A program made the translations under genes and the position numbers. Of a stretch of 64,000 nucleotides of DNA, positions 32,184 to 45,402 are shown in pieces. The DNA comes from Chalara sp. BL73 (Eukaryota > Ascomycota > Leotiomycetes > Helotiales), in NCBI GenBank assembly GCA_918026815.1, contig CAKJVC010000124.1, positions 558,001-622,000 of the forward strand. Direction: 5' to 3'. The notes under the pieces are model-generated. The model did no database searches. It saw nothing but the letters and a program-made list of their open reading frames with translations, and was not told where the DNA came from. Position 1 is the first letter of the stretch; each line of letters begins with the position of its first letter.

Positions 32184-33199
32184 TCATAACTTGCCCCTTC
32201 GCTTGTTGACAGCTTCACGTAGAATTGAAATCACATCTGCGGGATCCTTTGCCCCAAAAACCGCACTACCTGCAACGATCACATTGGCTCCGGCATCCGC
32301 TGCTTCCTCGATCGTTCCCGGTCCCAGTCCACCATCCACTTCGATGTTGAGCTCGGGATATCGTTTTCTCAGCTCGGTCACTTTGGGTAATTCTGAAGCC
32401 ATGAACTTTTGTCCACCGAATCCAGGATGAACGGTCATCACTAACACCATCTGCTTCTATTAGAGTACGGTTCCTCGGGGTACGAAGTGTATGGAGACTC
32501 ACATCAGGCTTCTCATTTTCGTCTGTGCTCTCCAGAATATCCCATAAAACATCAACCTTTGTATCTGGCTTTATCGCAACTCCCGCCAACATGCCCTGGT
32601 CATGAATATACCGGATCAGCTCCTTGGGGCTCGTCTTTAGCTCGCTCGTCGACTCTGGACTCTCGGCTGCCGTACTATCAACGGCAGCTTCGTAGTGAAA
32701 ACAATAGAGGTCGCATCCTGCCTTCTTAAATTCTTTGACCCATTTCTTTGGCTATTGCACAAGTTAGCTGAGTCGGGGTTGATGTGAAGGCTGTATTACC
32801 TCGGCGATCATCATATGGCAGTCAAATGTTCCCTTTCCATGCCGCTGACTCGGCTTTGCGACGTGACTTCTGATTTTGGTGACAACAGGTGCCCCGAACG
32901 TGATGTTTGGCACAAAATGGCCGTCCATGATGTCGACTATAGTTTGTCAGTAACTTGCCATTGTACCAATGGTAAATTGGCTCTGTAGCACAGCATGACG
33001 GCTTTCCGCAGCTGTTTGAGGGCCAGAGGACGTTGTGTAACTCCTTAAAGTCCCGCCATGTGTAGAGCAAAAACTGTTTTCGGGTTACGGTACCGTGTAG
33101 CCAGTCTGCACCCTGTCCGATTGTGTCCGAACATGCTTTCCCTAGCTCTGCGAAATCTGCTGAGAGGATTGAAGGTGCAATGATTGCTGGAGGAGACAT
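32184..33199 (-). CDS. rpe1: Ribulose-phosphate 3-epimerase
   Basis: Four exons on the minus strand: 33199-33094, 32936-32800, 32751-32503 and 32450-32184, giving about 252 aa. The enzyme interconverts ribulose 5-phosphate and xylulose 5-phosphate in the cytosolic pentose phosphate pathway. Family motifs are all present after splicing: [24 protein letters not shown] (catalytic Asp and metal-binding His), [32 protein letters not shown] and [11 protein letters not shown] fungal-type insert rich in Ser/Glu (about residues 105-125) is present. The start at 33199 matches the family. The first intron (157 nt, donor GTACCG) is longer and less regular than the others but necessary for VDIMDG. Confidence 0.95.
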
Positions 33200-33762
33200 G
33201 TTGAGGAGATATGTCTGGAGCCCTGCCCTGCCAATTGAAACTCTGTCTGCTAAATTGATGTGAGATTTTTGTAGTTGCTTCACGAAATTCTAACGAATTT
33301 TGTGATTTGAGATTCCGATTACAAAAAGCTTGAGCAGAATGTCAAGAATCGGAGCTTTAATGGAGAAGTGTTTCTTGGTGGGATGTTAACCAAAAGGCTT
33401 GGCTCGATGTTGGTACGACAGGGGTATTCTTATCACTTGATTATCGGCCAAAGATTCCCCACATTCTCCACCTCAGCATGTTTGTATAGAATTTGTATCC
33501 TTAATAGAAAGTAACGAAAGTTTCGTGTCCATATTGTAAGAGACGGAATGCAACGCTTATAATTAAGGCTAGAGCTTAGAAGGTTTGGGAAATCTTTTTG
33601 ATCTAGGAACATAAGCATGAAGCTACGATTACACCTACAAGCTTAGGTTTTCAAGCTGTTTCATAAATATATCATCACAATTTCTGGATTTCGCATCAAG
33701 CTCGGAACATTCATGTGTTGCCTAACTCATGGAGATTTATAGGGATAGCTACTCTCTGGTGG
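33200..33762. other. Intergenic region, epimerase promoter
   Basis: AT-rich spacer between two same-strand genes. No gene recognised. Confidence 0.55.
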
Positions 33763-35171
33763 CTATTCTTTACCAAGAATCTGGTCGAAGATGGCGATCA
33801 GCCACTTCACCTCATCAACTGTGGAGCGTTATTCAGCTACCGAATTGATTCCATATTTGTAAAGAGAACATACCTGTATTGTAATGGACAAAGCTAGCTC
33901 TTACAACGCCATCTTTTTCTAGCCCGAAGAGTTCTTCTAGCAACCGCACACTGTAGAATCCTCCCCATCGAATTCCTACCTCTCCCTTGGACACCTCATC
34001 CACTTTCTCAACGAAATCCTTGCTCTTCCAATCTCTCACCAAGAAGCTGACAGTGCTTACTCTCTTTCTCGAGTCAGTCTCTCGATTGCCTATAATTGTG
34101 ACATCTGATCGAGAATTGAGATATGTCAACAAGATAGACTGAAGCTCAGCTTCACGTTTCTCAATTGCGGCCCAAGCACGAGAAGGGCTTGCGCTGAAGT
34201 AATTGACAACTGCGGGAATGGCGGCAACCAGTTCATAGCTCGCTCCAGCAAGTCCGAGCTTGTCTGCCAGCGTATTGGAAGGGTTGAAGTAATGCCCAAG
34301 AGAATGCACCGCGTCCAGTCCGGCCCGCGATGCATACAAAACCGAGATATGGGGACCGTATACCTGTGCTATTAGATATCATTCATAAATACAAAACGAG
34401 ATGAGTACCTTATACCAAGAAAAGCAATAAAAATCGACCCCTAGTGCCTTCACATCAATTTGACGATGCGGAGCATAAGCAACAGCATCCACGCAGAGTA
34501 AAGCTCCTGGAATGGTATGTACAGCATCAGCTATTGCCTGGATATCATGGATTGTGCCCAGAATATTAGATGCATGTGTGCATGTGACTAATACAGTCTT
34601 CTCAGTAAGTAGATCCTTTAGATCAGATGCTTCTAGCGTAGGGTTCTCCTTAGTTTTGGGTATCCACCATTTCAAAGTCAGCTTTTGCCTTGCAGCTAGA
34701 CTGACCCATGGAGCGATGTTGGCTTCATGATCGACCTTTGAAACAATGATTTCAGAACCTTCTGGAAAGTCAAGAGAGAAGGAGAGATTGCGGAGGTTCT
34801 GGGTAGTTGATGAACCAAGAACTAAAGTAACTATCAGCTCAAACTTGCAGGGCCATAGTGACTAATTTCAGTGTACCAATCTCATCGACAGAAGCGTTAA
34901 TATGCCTTGCAGCAGCCTCGAATCCTGCGTTGAACAAAGCCTCGGACTTGAGACCAACCGCGTAGGTTGATCCCATCTGAACATTTGTATTTGAAAGATA
35001 GTCATTGATACTATTTTTATTAGATGTTTTTCCTACAGAACCAAATGTCTAGACTTACGACTGAACGACAGAATTAAGAGCTTGACTTCCGCCTGCATTG
35101 TCAAAATATACCTGGGACTGGCTCAGAGCGGGGAACTCGGCTCGTGATTTCTCGATGTCAAAATCAGCCAT
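33763..35171 (-). CDS. Cysteine desulfurase-like PLP aminotransferase (class V)
   Basis: Five exons on the minus strand: 35171-35059, 35010-34877, 34821-34409, 34363-33874 and 33818-33763, giving about 401 aa. It is a class V fold-type I PLP enzyme. Visible motifs are FPALSQSQVYFDNAGGSQ at the N-terminus, GSSTTQNL, VSKVDHEANIAPWV (His stacking on PLP), CTHASNILGTIHDI, LCVDAVAYAPHR (the Asp binding the pyridine N) and FSWYKVYGPHISVLY, where Lys 220 is the expected PLP Schiff-base lysine. The last exon supplies NTVDEVKWLIAIFDQIL. The family includes fungal cysteine desulfurase-like and isopenicillin-N-epimerase-like proteins; it is distinct from mitochondrial Nfs1. The substrate is unknown. It is divergent from OFD1. 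Confidence 0.88.
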
Positions 35172-35963
35172 GATGATAAAGTGAGAGCTGCCTGAAAAGC
35201 TTTCAAGCCGCTATGCTTAGATTGAGCTCTGAGGAAGAATATAGAGAGAAATTATACTGATTCTTATGTTCTGTTTTGTGCTAGTTTGAAGATTCCCAAA
35301 TATGCCTCGCTGTAGCATTCATCAAAGAGTGGAACTACCCACGCAAAATAACGGCCAATGCCACTAGGTTTTTCACTGCCCGAAGAGGTCCAGAAGCATT
35401 CTCAAACTCGGAGGCCTTGTCTTTGACAGACATGTATTTTAAAGCTAGGATGTGAACAAGCGGAATCTGCTCTTCGCCACGATTCCAGGTCCGTAAGGAT
35501 TAGAGGTTCCTAATCGGTGAACTCCGTATCCGAGTCCCGAGTGGACGCTGTTCAGTTGGCCTAAAGTCAAGGCTGATCCGGAAGACAGTGGTTTGGTTTT
35601 CCATAGCTTATCTTAGGATGTATGGCGGCAAGGAAGGAAAAAGGGGCCACACGAGGCTTGAACTCGAAACCATGCATAATGAATTAACAAATTGGAAATA
35701 TCCAACATTGTAGAAGAGCGCTTAAAGCCATATGGCGTTTAAAATGTATAAGATTATGCTCTTAGGCTCCAGTAAAACCATCAGATTCAGCTTTTTTGTG
35801 CCTCTCTCCTGCACAAACGCGCCGAACGTTATCATCGTTATGCGAATAGAATGCTAGGCGGTGTGGTTGATTCTGCCTGATCCACTTTGATAAAATAATG
35901 GGATGATTTCAACAGCCTCGAATCATTTTCAAAACTTCTTTAAGCATATTTACTATACACAAA
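35172..35963. other. Divergent intergenic region (aminotransferase / OFD1)
   Basis: Shared promoter DNA for the two flanking genes. A T-arm-like sequence near 35643-35670 was considered as a tRNA and rejected. Nothing else recognised. Confidence 0.55.
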
Positions 35964-37980
35964 ATGGGAAAACGAAAGGCAGAGACTCATTTGAATGGCC
36001 ATAATGGTCGAGGAATTCTTAAGAAGCGCGCAAAAACAGGTGTGATTCAATTACATCTCCCTCAATTTCAGTATCTGACAATAGCAAGCCCTCTCAGATG
36101 AGGAAGCACAAAAGTGCTTCAGAGGAGGTCTCTTTGACCCAAAAGTTTTGAAGGAATATACTAAAAGCTATGCGGAATCCGAGCCTTACAAACATAGTGT
36201 TATCCATGCATTGGTCAATGACACTCTCCTCCGTTCGGTTCGCGACGAAATCAAAGAGAATGTCCACTTTACTCCAAAAGAAACCGATATATATAAAATA
36301 CATCAGTCTGGGGATTTGGCTAACCTTGATGGCCTAGAGGATGCAGCCTTGGAGAAGCTACCCTCTCTGCTAAAGTTAAGGGACGCTCTTTATTCAGAGT
36401 CTTTTAGACAGTATGTGGCAACAGTTACAGGATCCGGCGACCTGAGTGGTCGGAAAACAGATATGGCTATCAATGTTTATACTCCAGGTTGTCACTTGTT
36501 ATGCCACGATGATGTGATTGGCAGCAGGAGGGTCAGCTATATACTCTATCTTACGGATCCAGATATCCCGTGGAAAGAGGGATGGGGTGGGGCTTTGAGA
36601 TTATACCCTACACGAACATACGAAGACGATAATGGAGAGAAGACAGTAACTCCAAGCCCGGATTTTACAAAGGTTATTCCGCCAGCATGGAATCAGCTGA
36701 GCTTCTTTGCCGTGCAACCTGGAGAGAGTTTTCACGATGTCGAAGAGGTATATCATGCCAGGACGAAAGAGCAATTGAAAAAAGAAGGAGGCAGGATAAG
36801 AATGGCTATCAGTGGTTGGTACCATATTCCACAAATTGGAGAGCCTGGTTATGTTAAGGGAGCCGAAGAGAAATGGGGCCACAATAGTAGCTTGATGCAA
36901 CTGCAAGGCAATCCCGATAAATACGACTTTCCTCAGCAACAACCGATTACAGTCGACGCGAAGTCGAAGCCTTTTGAAGAGAAAGAGCTAGAGGAAACAG
37001 ATTTTGACTTCTTGCTCAAATATATGGCTCCTACATATCTCACTCCGGATACTCTGGAGCAAGTCTCGGAAAGCTTTTTTGAGTTGTCCAGTGTCACATT
37101 AGATAGTCTTCTATCGGCGAAATTTGCGGAAAGGGTGAAAAATTATATACAGTCACAAGAAGCATCACCCACGTCAGCCATCGCTACAGGCTCAAAGGGC
37201 TCGTGGAGTATTGCAAAGCCGCCCCACAAGCAACGCTTTCTTTATCAGCAACCTACATCTGCCGCCTCTGACAAGACTAAAGAGAGCATTGCACACCTTG
37301 ATCCGATCACAGAACTTCTCGATGTCTTCCTTCCAAGTAGACAATTCCGACAGTGGCTCGAAATCGCGACTGAATGTGAGGTAGAGAATTTCGATATCTT
37401 AGCACGGAGGTTTCGAAGAGGTCAGGACTACGCTCTTGCTACGAGCCATGATGGCCAGCCAAGACTTGAGATCAGTCTTGGCCTTACCCCAACTCCAGGA
37501 TGGGGCGCTGACGAGGAAGAGGACGCTGAATCAACAGAAAAGGAAGTTGTCAAAGAAAACAATAAGAAGGCCAATGACAGTAAGAAGGTCAACGGCAAGG
37601 AAAATATTGAAGTTGAACCCGAAGATGACGTTGGTGGGCATGAAGTGTATATGGCTGGTGATGATGATGAGGCCATTGGAGATGCCGCCGTATACAAGGC
37701 CTCGTCAGATGCTGATGATGACAATGTTTTATTCACAATGCCTCCCTCGTGGAACAAGATGAGTATTGTCTTGAGAGATAGCGGGGTGCTCAAATTCGTG
37801 AAATATGTTAGCAAAAATGCAAAAGGTGATCGATGGGACATCACTGGCGCTTTCGGGGTTAAAGAAACGGACGACAATGAAGGCGAGGAGCAAGAGGAAT
37901 CACAAGAAATTTCTTTGGAGGATAGCGAGGAAGAAGTTTTCAATGGGTTTCCCAATTCTGAGGATAGCGATTCAGATTAG
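35964..37980 (+). CDS. ofd1: Prolyl 3,4-dihydroxylase Ofd1/Tpa1
   Basis: Two exons, 35964-36039 and 36089-37980, encode about 655 aa (yeast Tpa1 is 644 aa). The first exon is a basic nuclear-type leader (MGKRKAETHLNGHNGRGILKKRAKT shortened: MGKRK...ILKKRAK). The N-terminal 2-oxoglutarate/Fe(II) dioxygenase domain has CHLLCHDD with the His-x-Asp iron pair at about 165/167. The distal His lies in PGESFHDVEEV (about 241), and the 2OG-binding Arg in GGRIRMAISGW. The second, catalytically inactive double-stranded beta-helix domain follows. An acidic Asp/Glu-rich loop lies at about residues 490-560, and the tail is acidic. The family hydroxylates ribosomal protein uS12 and in fission yeast controls the SREBP Sre1 in response to oxygen. 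Confidence 0.93.
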
Positions 37981-40900
37981 ATTCGAATACTGCAATCCAC
38001 CAGATAGACAAATGATTATATATCATGGATGGCTCAACGCTCTGTGCCAACCACGGATACACTACAAATGGATGATACAGGATCAAAGCCAATAGACAGC
38101 AGGCGTGAGGTTGAGCCAAAGCATACGCCTTTAAATTAAGCATTAGCAAGATCATTGGGCATCTGAAAATATATCTCGAGCTCTAGGCTCTTAGATTTTA
38201 GATAAACAGCCATAACTCTAGGTATTCGGTTACACGATCAAACTCAAATATGCTACGCTCTAATTTGGGTAATAACTTTCAGGAATTTATGCGATCAATG
38301 GCGCCCACCACCAGCACTGTACATTGACATACATCACAAAATACGGACAGTCTTCCATGCTACAGTCCTCTATCTTATAAGAAATGACCCATTGTGCTCA
38401 GAACGCTATAATTGCCCCAGTTAACAAGACACCTCTTGCTAAGTAGAAAGTGCCATCGTCAATTATCTCGCAATTTCTTCACGCTAATCCTTAGATGGTG
38501 TAACGATAGCAGAGCTAGACACAGTAGACGTCAAGCAAAGCTTACCAGAGTCCAAATGCACTAAGTGTCATGCACTCTACTGTTTCATATCTTAAAGACT
38601 GACCAACACTAGCGTAGGTGAGGCTGCTAGGAAACGGCTCTAGAGGGTTTGCTGGACGAAGATGGGGACCTTAAGCTTCACACCATCCTGTAAAGTACAA
38701 TGAGGCTCATAATGCGATAATCGCCCAGGCTGGTATGGAGAGCGCGCCGTTGATAGTCGCTTCTTCGATCAAACTTTGTAAGTCATGCACGTCGTGTATG
38801 AGTCCTTAGGTTTGTATCTTTTGGCTCCCATGCCTGCACCTGCTGCGCAGAAAGATACTATTCTCCTAGTGGGAGGGGGTCAACTGGCAAGCAGCCAATT
38901 GTAGTCAAGCAAAGGTAGATGGTTGATTTTCACAAGTATGTCATGCATCAGCGGGATTATATACAGGGATCGGGTACAAACGATTTAAACCTAGTCCATG
39001 AATAGAGAGGAAGTTGGGATGCGAGTTTGTTCGGTTCTTGGGAGGCCTCGGAGGGTGTATCCGCTCTTGGTTTCCTCTACTCCTCTGTATCCCTCTCTGT
39101 GAGTGTACGGTCTAGTAGAACCAGAAAATATGCGCTTAGACAGGGCGGCATTAAGCTGGCTTCGGCTTCTTCAACACTACGATCGAATTGAGGAATTGGA
39201 AACTGGTGAGATCAAGAACGGCAGCAATCTCACATTAACTCCAGCCGAGGGGGAAGATCAGGATGTATCAGGCGAGTTCTTGAATGTGACAAGATAAAAG
39301 TTTTGAAGCTTAAGACTTGATGATATACAACATGTTTGGACTTTCGAAAATAAATGAAGTCTCTTGCATATGTATCTCAGAAGCCGAGGCCAGTAGGCGT
39401 GTTCATAGCAAGCCAGGGCTGCTCGCTTCCATGACCAATCGGGACATCCATGTTTCCCTAGTTTCCCTTCCAACAGCATCTCATCTTCCTCTACATCCTC
39501 CTGAACAACGCCTTTCTGTGGACTGTATGAACCTCTCTGTACACCTTTCTTTATTCGTGACCTTCGTGTGCATGCGCCCACTTTATTCCATCCCCTACAA
39601 CGAAGCAGGGTGCGGAATGCCGGAGGACGACTGCTCATTTCGGGGAATAGCGGATTCTCATGCTTGTAAAAGTAGATGCTTCGTTGAGTTCAGAACGGTA
39701 TATGCGATATTCAACCCGTTTATAGCGAGGGTGAGATTAAACCGGAACCCATGTGCAATTGCAAATCCAGAAATAGTGATGTACGCGAGACGAGCCGTTT
39801 GATTCAAACAGATCTAGATCGTACAGGGCCCTAAAAGGATGGGGGGAGGTCTCTCTGGGGGAACGCTAAGTTGCGTGATTTCCCATAATGCCCAATACAA
39901 CTTCACTTTCCACGTGCTAGCCAATATCACTAAATTCAAATCTATATGCGGAATCCCCTCAGGTTTAAGAGCAGCCTCGGATGCGAGTCCCAACATGGGC
40001 TTGGGGGCTGAGTGCGGAGGGTGAATCCCGTCGAGCCGTTCCAATCGAGCACGAAGAAATTCAATGATCTGCAGAAATAGGGTGGGTCCTGGCTCGATTG
40101 AACGATATATGAGAATCACTCTGGTCGCTTTAATCTGGCTTTTACGGGCAAAGCGGATATGACGAAAGTGGCAGGTTTCTCATCTGGCAACCTGCAAGAC
40201 CCCTAGAATGCTCATCTGAGCAGTCAATTTACATCTTGCTACAAGCATCTGAAGCGGCACCTACTCGATGTGAAAAACATCCACCACTGCCGGTATTCTT
40301 AGCAATCATATCGAAGTTCACGCAAACGCCATAATCCAGCAGCTCTCCGTCGCTACGCCTGATACTACGATGGATACGTGGACTCTATACTTCAGTTGAG
40401 TTGTGTTACTTAGTGACTTATCATTTCTAGTAAGATGGAATGGTCATCAGCACAACGACCGAGCGGTCATGTCGTCAGTGCAAATATCCATGTTTCGCGC
40501 GTTTCTGATCTTACTTCTAGCATTGCTCTAATCTAGTCGCTGTCGGCATAAGACCATCCTTGCTACAGCCTGGGTTTATGCTAGCTGTGCGTGTTATTAT
40601 GGATTTTCTGCGTTTCATTTTGTTGGCATTGTTGGTTCAGAGTGATCCCCGATTTGTCGATGAGTTTTCATCCCAACAGATTTCCTACATGCGTGACCCG
40701 ATTCCTGGAATTTTCTTCCGTAACTCGGTCTGCTGGACAAGCGTTGGTTATGGCCAAGTTTAATCTCACGGCCCGAACGGAACGGTTCTGATCTCAATTT
40801 CTTGTTCGTGTGTCCTGCCTGGGAAGCACGCTCGGAGGGGATGCCTTAGAAATCAACAAGCCGAAGGCGTGTCAGACGCATACAGGAAAACCAACAAGGT

Positions 40901-41512
40901 TACATCTCCTGTTCGTCAGTCCGTGAGGCGCAGCTTTATGCTGAAGAAGCCTTTGGAGCTAAATAACTTCCTAAGTCCAGCTGATAGTTCACGTGACTAT
41001 GTGAAGCACATTGTTCGTCACTTAGGTTAAACAAAGAACGGTAAACATCACTATTCTATCAGTATTGTGAGTCTGACACCGCACTGAAGCAATATTCAAC
41101 TATACATAGAGTGATTCTGGTGCCATGCACACAGGCAGGTATAAGAGAGGTAGCCCGTCCTCAATGTTACGCCTGCTTCTAGAAATATTTGCCGCCATCT
41201 GAAAAGTAAAGTCCAACAGCTTCATATTGCGTAATTGGAGAAATAAGACAAGGACTGGCTGCTTAGTGGGCTAAAGTTGCAAGGTAGGACAGTACGATGC
41301 TAATGGCTAGCCGTCACCTTCCAAGTTGGAAGAGGGAAGTAAAAGCCAGAGGCTCACTTGAAGATCTGCTGCCTCTTTGTTCGTGAACCCCCTGATTGAT
41401 GATTCGAATTTTTATTGATATTAAGTCTACCATATAAATTGACGTCTTTCGTCTCATTGAAAACAGGCTCCTTTGTCGCTTCACGCTTTCCAGTGTTGAA
41501 ATCTCCATCGCC
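37981..41512. other. Gene-poor 3.5-kb stretch
   Basis: No gene can be supported. Short open frames occur (for example 39103-39297 and 40560-40763 on plus) without motifs. On the minus strand between about 38280 and 38900 there are splice-like signals (GTAAGC donor, ACAG/ATAG acceptors) and short protein-like pieces, but I could not join them into a frame. This may be a decayed gene. Confidence 0.5.
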
Positions 41513-42985
41513 ATGGGCTCCACCACAGCGTCTGTGGAAGTCTTTCGTCCAAGCATCAAGGGCGATCAGGGTGGGCTTGATATGGTCTCCATTGGGCATG
41601 CAAACCCCATTGACAGCGAGGTTGGTATCACTACAGCACAGTGTAGTGGTCCAAGTCAACGACTCCCGCGAGCTGATGGCGGAAAGGATGCATGGCTGTT
41701 CCTAACAGGGTGTTTCGTATTTGAAGCCATAGTTTGGGGTGAGTTTTCCATACCCCTCTTACATCTCCATCTAATAGAGCGCAGGATTTCCCTTCTCTTT
41801 TGGTGTATTTCAATCACACTACACATCACACCCGCCTTTTTCCCAACATACGAGCGGAATTGCGGCCGTTGGGACCTGCTCTACTGGAATCATGTACTTG
41901 TTTGCACCTATATCGCTCTATGTACTGGAAGCTTGGCCATCTATTCGTCGACAATCCTCAATCTTCGGACTAGTCATCGTCATCTCGGCACTCGTTTCTT
42001 CTAGCTTTTCAACTCTTGTCTGGCATCTGATACTCACACAAGGTGTTCTGTATGCCATTGGAGGCAGTCTACTCTATTCTCCAACAATGTTCTATCTCGA
42101 CGAGTGGTTTGTTGAGAAGAAGGGGTTGGCCTTCGGTATAATGTGGGCTGGTGCCGGGACGTAAGAATTATTCCCACTCCTTAAACCTGCACTTTCTAAA
42201 TGACCTTCAGATCCGGCGTCATCTTTCCATTCTTGCTCACATTCCTGCTGGACACATACGGGTTCCGCATCACCCTCAGAATCTGGTCCATCATCCTCCT
42301 CCTTCTCTGCGGCCCACTCATATACTTCATCAAACCCCGTCTCCCACTCAATGCCAGAACCCGACAGCCAGTCTCGTACGCCTTTCTCAGAACTAGAACC
42401 TTTTTCTTCCTCCAAGCTGGGAACATTCTCGAATCTTTGGGCTTCTTTCTTCCATCGATCTACCTACCCACCTACGCCACTTCTCTCCACCTACCGAAAG
42501 TAGCACCTACTCTACTCCTTGCGCTCTTGAACTCCTTTTCTGTCATCGGTGCTATTCTTCTCGGCTCTGCGACAGACCACATACACGTCACCCTAGTCAT
42601 CACCACCTCTTGCATTGTCTCCTGTCTCTCCGTATTCCTTATTTGGGGTCTCTCTACCTCGTTCCTAGCACTTACCATCTTCGCAGCGATATACGGGATC
42701 TTCGCGGGAGGGTTTAGCGCAACATGGACGGGCATGATCAAGGAGGTAAAGAAGGAAGATGAAAGAGTGGGGTTGGGCACGTTGATGGGGATGTTCAGTG
42801 CTGGGCGTGGGGTTGGAAGTGTGGTTAGTGGGCCGATAAGTGAGGTTCTTTTGAAAGGCTCACCGTGGAAGGGAAGAGTTGCAGGGGGGTATGGAACGAG
42901 CCATGGTGCCGTCATTGTTTTTACGGGGGTTAGTGCGCTTTGCGGAATAGTTGGTCTGGGGGCAAGAAAGCGGAGGAGGGCTTAG
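41513..42985 (+). CDS. MFS transporter, monocarboxylate-transporter-like
   Basis: Three exons, 41513-41738, 41785-42160 and 42211-42985, encode about 458 aa. The N-terminal 60 residues are hydrophilic. Then come about twelve membrane segments: AWLFLTGCFVFEAIVWG (TM1) running into FPFSFGVFQ, VLYAIGGSLLYSPTMFYLDEWF (TM4), LAFGIMWAGAGTSGVIFPF (TM5), and in the second half LLALLNSFSVIGAILLGSATD and IFAAIYGIFAGGFSATWTGMI. The pattern matches fungal monocarboxylate-permease-like MFS proteins (MCT/Mch group). It is probably plasma-membrane and proton-coupled, with unknown substrate. The C-terminus ends in a basic ARKRRRA retention-like tail. Transport role is from family; no neighbour suggests the cargo. 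Confidence 0.9.
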
Positions 42986-45402
42986 GGGTTGGAGACTAAA
43001 CAGAGGGGAAATACGAGCCTTGAAGTAGAGAAAGATACTTACGAATCGTGAAGGTAAGTCTGTAGGTGAGATTTCATTTTATTTCTTCCTCTAAGCTCCT
43101 GAGAATCAGCTTAGTGCCGGTCACTGGTGCGGGAAAGGCCTTTTTAGATCAGCCTGCATTTCATTATAGAAATGTTCATTTTCGATTAAATTTATCGTTT
43201 TCTTAATAGGCACCCCTTCGGAGTAATATATCTGAATTCGAAACTTTAATCACATGTTAACTACAATAGAATCATTTCCCAGAAGCGTGATTCCACATCT
43301 TTAGCTACAGAAGTGATTTGAGACTGTGATATGCGGCCCTCATTCTCTAAAGGCCAAGCGCCACCACGCTTTGTTTATCTCTTGAGGATCACAATAGCGG
43401 CTTCAGATATTGAGATGCGCTTTGCAGGAAAAGGCTTGTCCTTTATTACATGCCTGATCATTCGTTTGTCTAGTATGAGACCTGTGCCTTTGGCGCGTTT
43501 TTGTCATACCCATCAGCGATCCTGTGTTTGTGCAGCCATTACGTGGACTCATTATATATGCGGCTCGATGGGTGCTTGAGATCTGCTGCTCTGTAGGCAT
43601 AGATAAGATATTGTCACCCAACTTCACCAAGCCTTTTCTGTCATGATAGAGCTCAGTTATGGAACCGAAATATCAAGGAAATATATCTTATGCTCCAGCT
43701 CTAAGATAAATTTGAATTCTCCATGCTGAGACTAGCGGATTTTGCCGCTGCGAGAGGATATAGACTAGTACTTTGTGGAATTTCTATAAATAAACTAGTA
43801 AGTTTGAGGGAAGATAGGGGATTTCAACTGGTCCTGGGACTTGAGATTGTTAGTTTGCATATATTTCATAATGCTGAACCGCGGTTTTTAAACCATGAAG
43901 ATATCTAGAACATAGATATGAAAAGTGAGTCAATACTACGCTTGGACCCATCTGTGGTGGGGAGTGTCTATAAGGACGATTTTTCGGTGTTTCAGGATCT
44001 GAAAAAAAAAATAGAAGCTCTTGTAATACTTTGCTCCACGCCATCTATGGAGTGAAATTTATGGGAGAATGTACTCCCAATGTGTCAAAAAGTTTGAACA
44101 TTCAAATTAAGATGTCTTGCATACTGAGCGCCGCGCCAGCGGCAGGTGCATTGTATGAGAGAGTGTGATCACAATATACAACAATTGTAACATTGATATT
44201 GGGAGGATTCGCGTATCATTATTGGAGCTGGCAACGCTCTAGAATGTATTAGAGGATGAATTCTCAATGTATATTTGTTTTATATATGGAATTATAAGGT
44301 TTTACACATTATACTTTGGGTCAGCGGCGGACATGACTGCATGAGAAGCGTTTTTAGTGTATCAAAAAATTGTGTATATTGAGCTTAAGGAGATTCCCAA
44401 CATATGGCTAGATAGCTGTGCTTTTGGTGGTTTGCTTCTCCAGTACGCTAAGTTCCCTTAGCGTACGTTGCATAGAGGTTCCCACTTGACATTTTCGACA
44501 GAGCATGAGGTTGTCTTGGGGCTAAAGAGAACACTACCTGGACAAAGCTTTAGGGTCTCATAGCGTCTCCTCGTATTGGATAACCTCCAGAATCACCCCG
44601 CATAACTTTCTAGTCATGCTTGACTCTCTTCTTTCGACTTTGCTTTTCCACTAAATCTGAACTAACTAGGTAATGATCTTCGTCGTCTTACTGGTAGAGC
44701 TCTTACTAGTCAAAAGCTTAACTCTAATAAGGTTACGGCCCGAACCGACAGCCCCACCTGAATATTAAGGGAGCTAACCATCCAGAAATGTTATAGACAC
44801 AGCTCTATCTTCCATTACTCGTCGTTACAATGATTCCTTCCAAACACACACCAATACTTTGCTAAGATTACTCTAGCTTAGCGCATGTGCTCATCTCTAT
44901 GAAGGCATACGCTTTGCCATTCCCAGTTGCATTACGAGCGATAGTTCTTATAGTCTGTAGTAACTTGCATCCTAGTTATTTGCTTTAACCACGGCTTTAC
45001 TCTACGCTAAGATTCCATTTGACATTTTCAGCATTAAGGTGAAGGTGAGTCTCTACTAGGCTGTCTAAGGTAACCGAAACATGCCGCGTTGCTCACATCG
45101 CCTTTAGGTTTCTGTGCCCCAAATCCAATCCGTCCTCCAAGCCAAAATCAACTTCCTTGGTGTCATCTATCCCGCTTCACCACTGTCATTTACTGCCAGT
45201 AGGTCAAAATTCGTAACTGCAGACTCTGCTCTAGGTACGTATGCAAGCTTTTCAAAAGTGCGATTTGGGAACATTCACTCTCATTTCCTGATATCTGTTT
45301 CACGTCTTATCCCTCTCCTACAATGCCATTGAATTTCAATAAACTAGTAATATTGGACTAGGCTAACTTATTCCACAAACACAGCACAATAAAATATCCT
45401 AA
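42986..45402. other. AT-rich gene-free region
   Basis: About 2.4 kb of low-complexity, AT-leaning DNA with no supportable gene. It contains a perfect 10-bp hairpin at 44443-44466 and several scattered GCTAAG motifs. It could be remnant transposon sequence, but no transposase or terminal repeat was identified. Confidence 0.5.
44443..44466. repeat. Perfect 10-bp inverted repeat
   Basis: GTACGCTAAG, loop TTCC, CTTAGCGTAC. It is a compact exact hairpin in AT-rich non-coding DNA. Function unknown. Confidence 0.7.

Noticed and set aside
35643..35730. tRNA-like T-arm on the minus strand (GTTCAAGCC with a partial stem and GTGGCCCC acceptor-like end)
   Set aside because: No matching 5' acceptor strand, D-arm or anticodon loop of correct length was found upstream, and the T-stem has a mismatch.
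37428..37955. 175-codon minus-strand frame rich in Ser
   Set aside because: It is the antisense shadow of the acidic Asp/Glu-rich part of OFD1.
38280..38900. Minus-strand splice signals and short protein-like pieces (for example PLEPFPSSLTYASV)
   Set aside because: I could not join exons in phase, no start codon or family motif is present, and stops interrupt every route tried.
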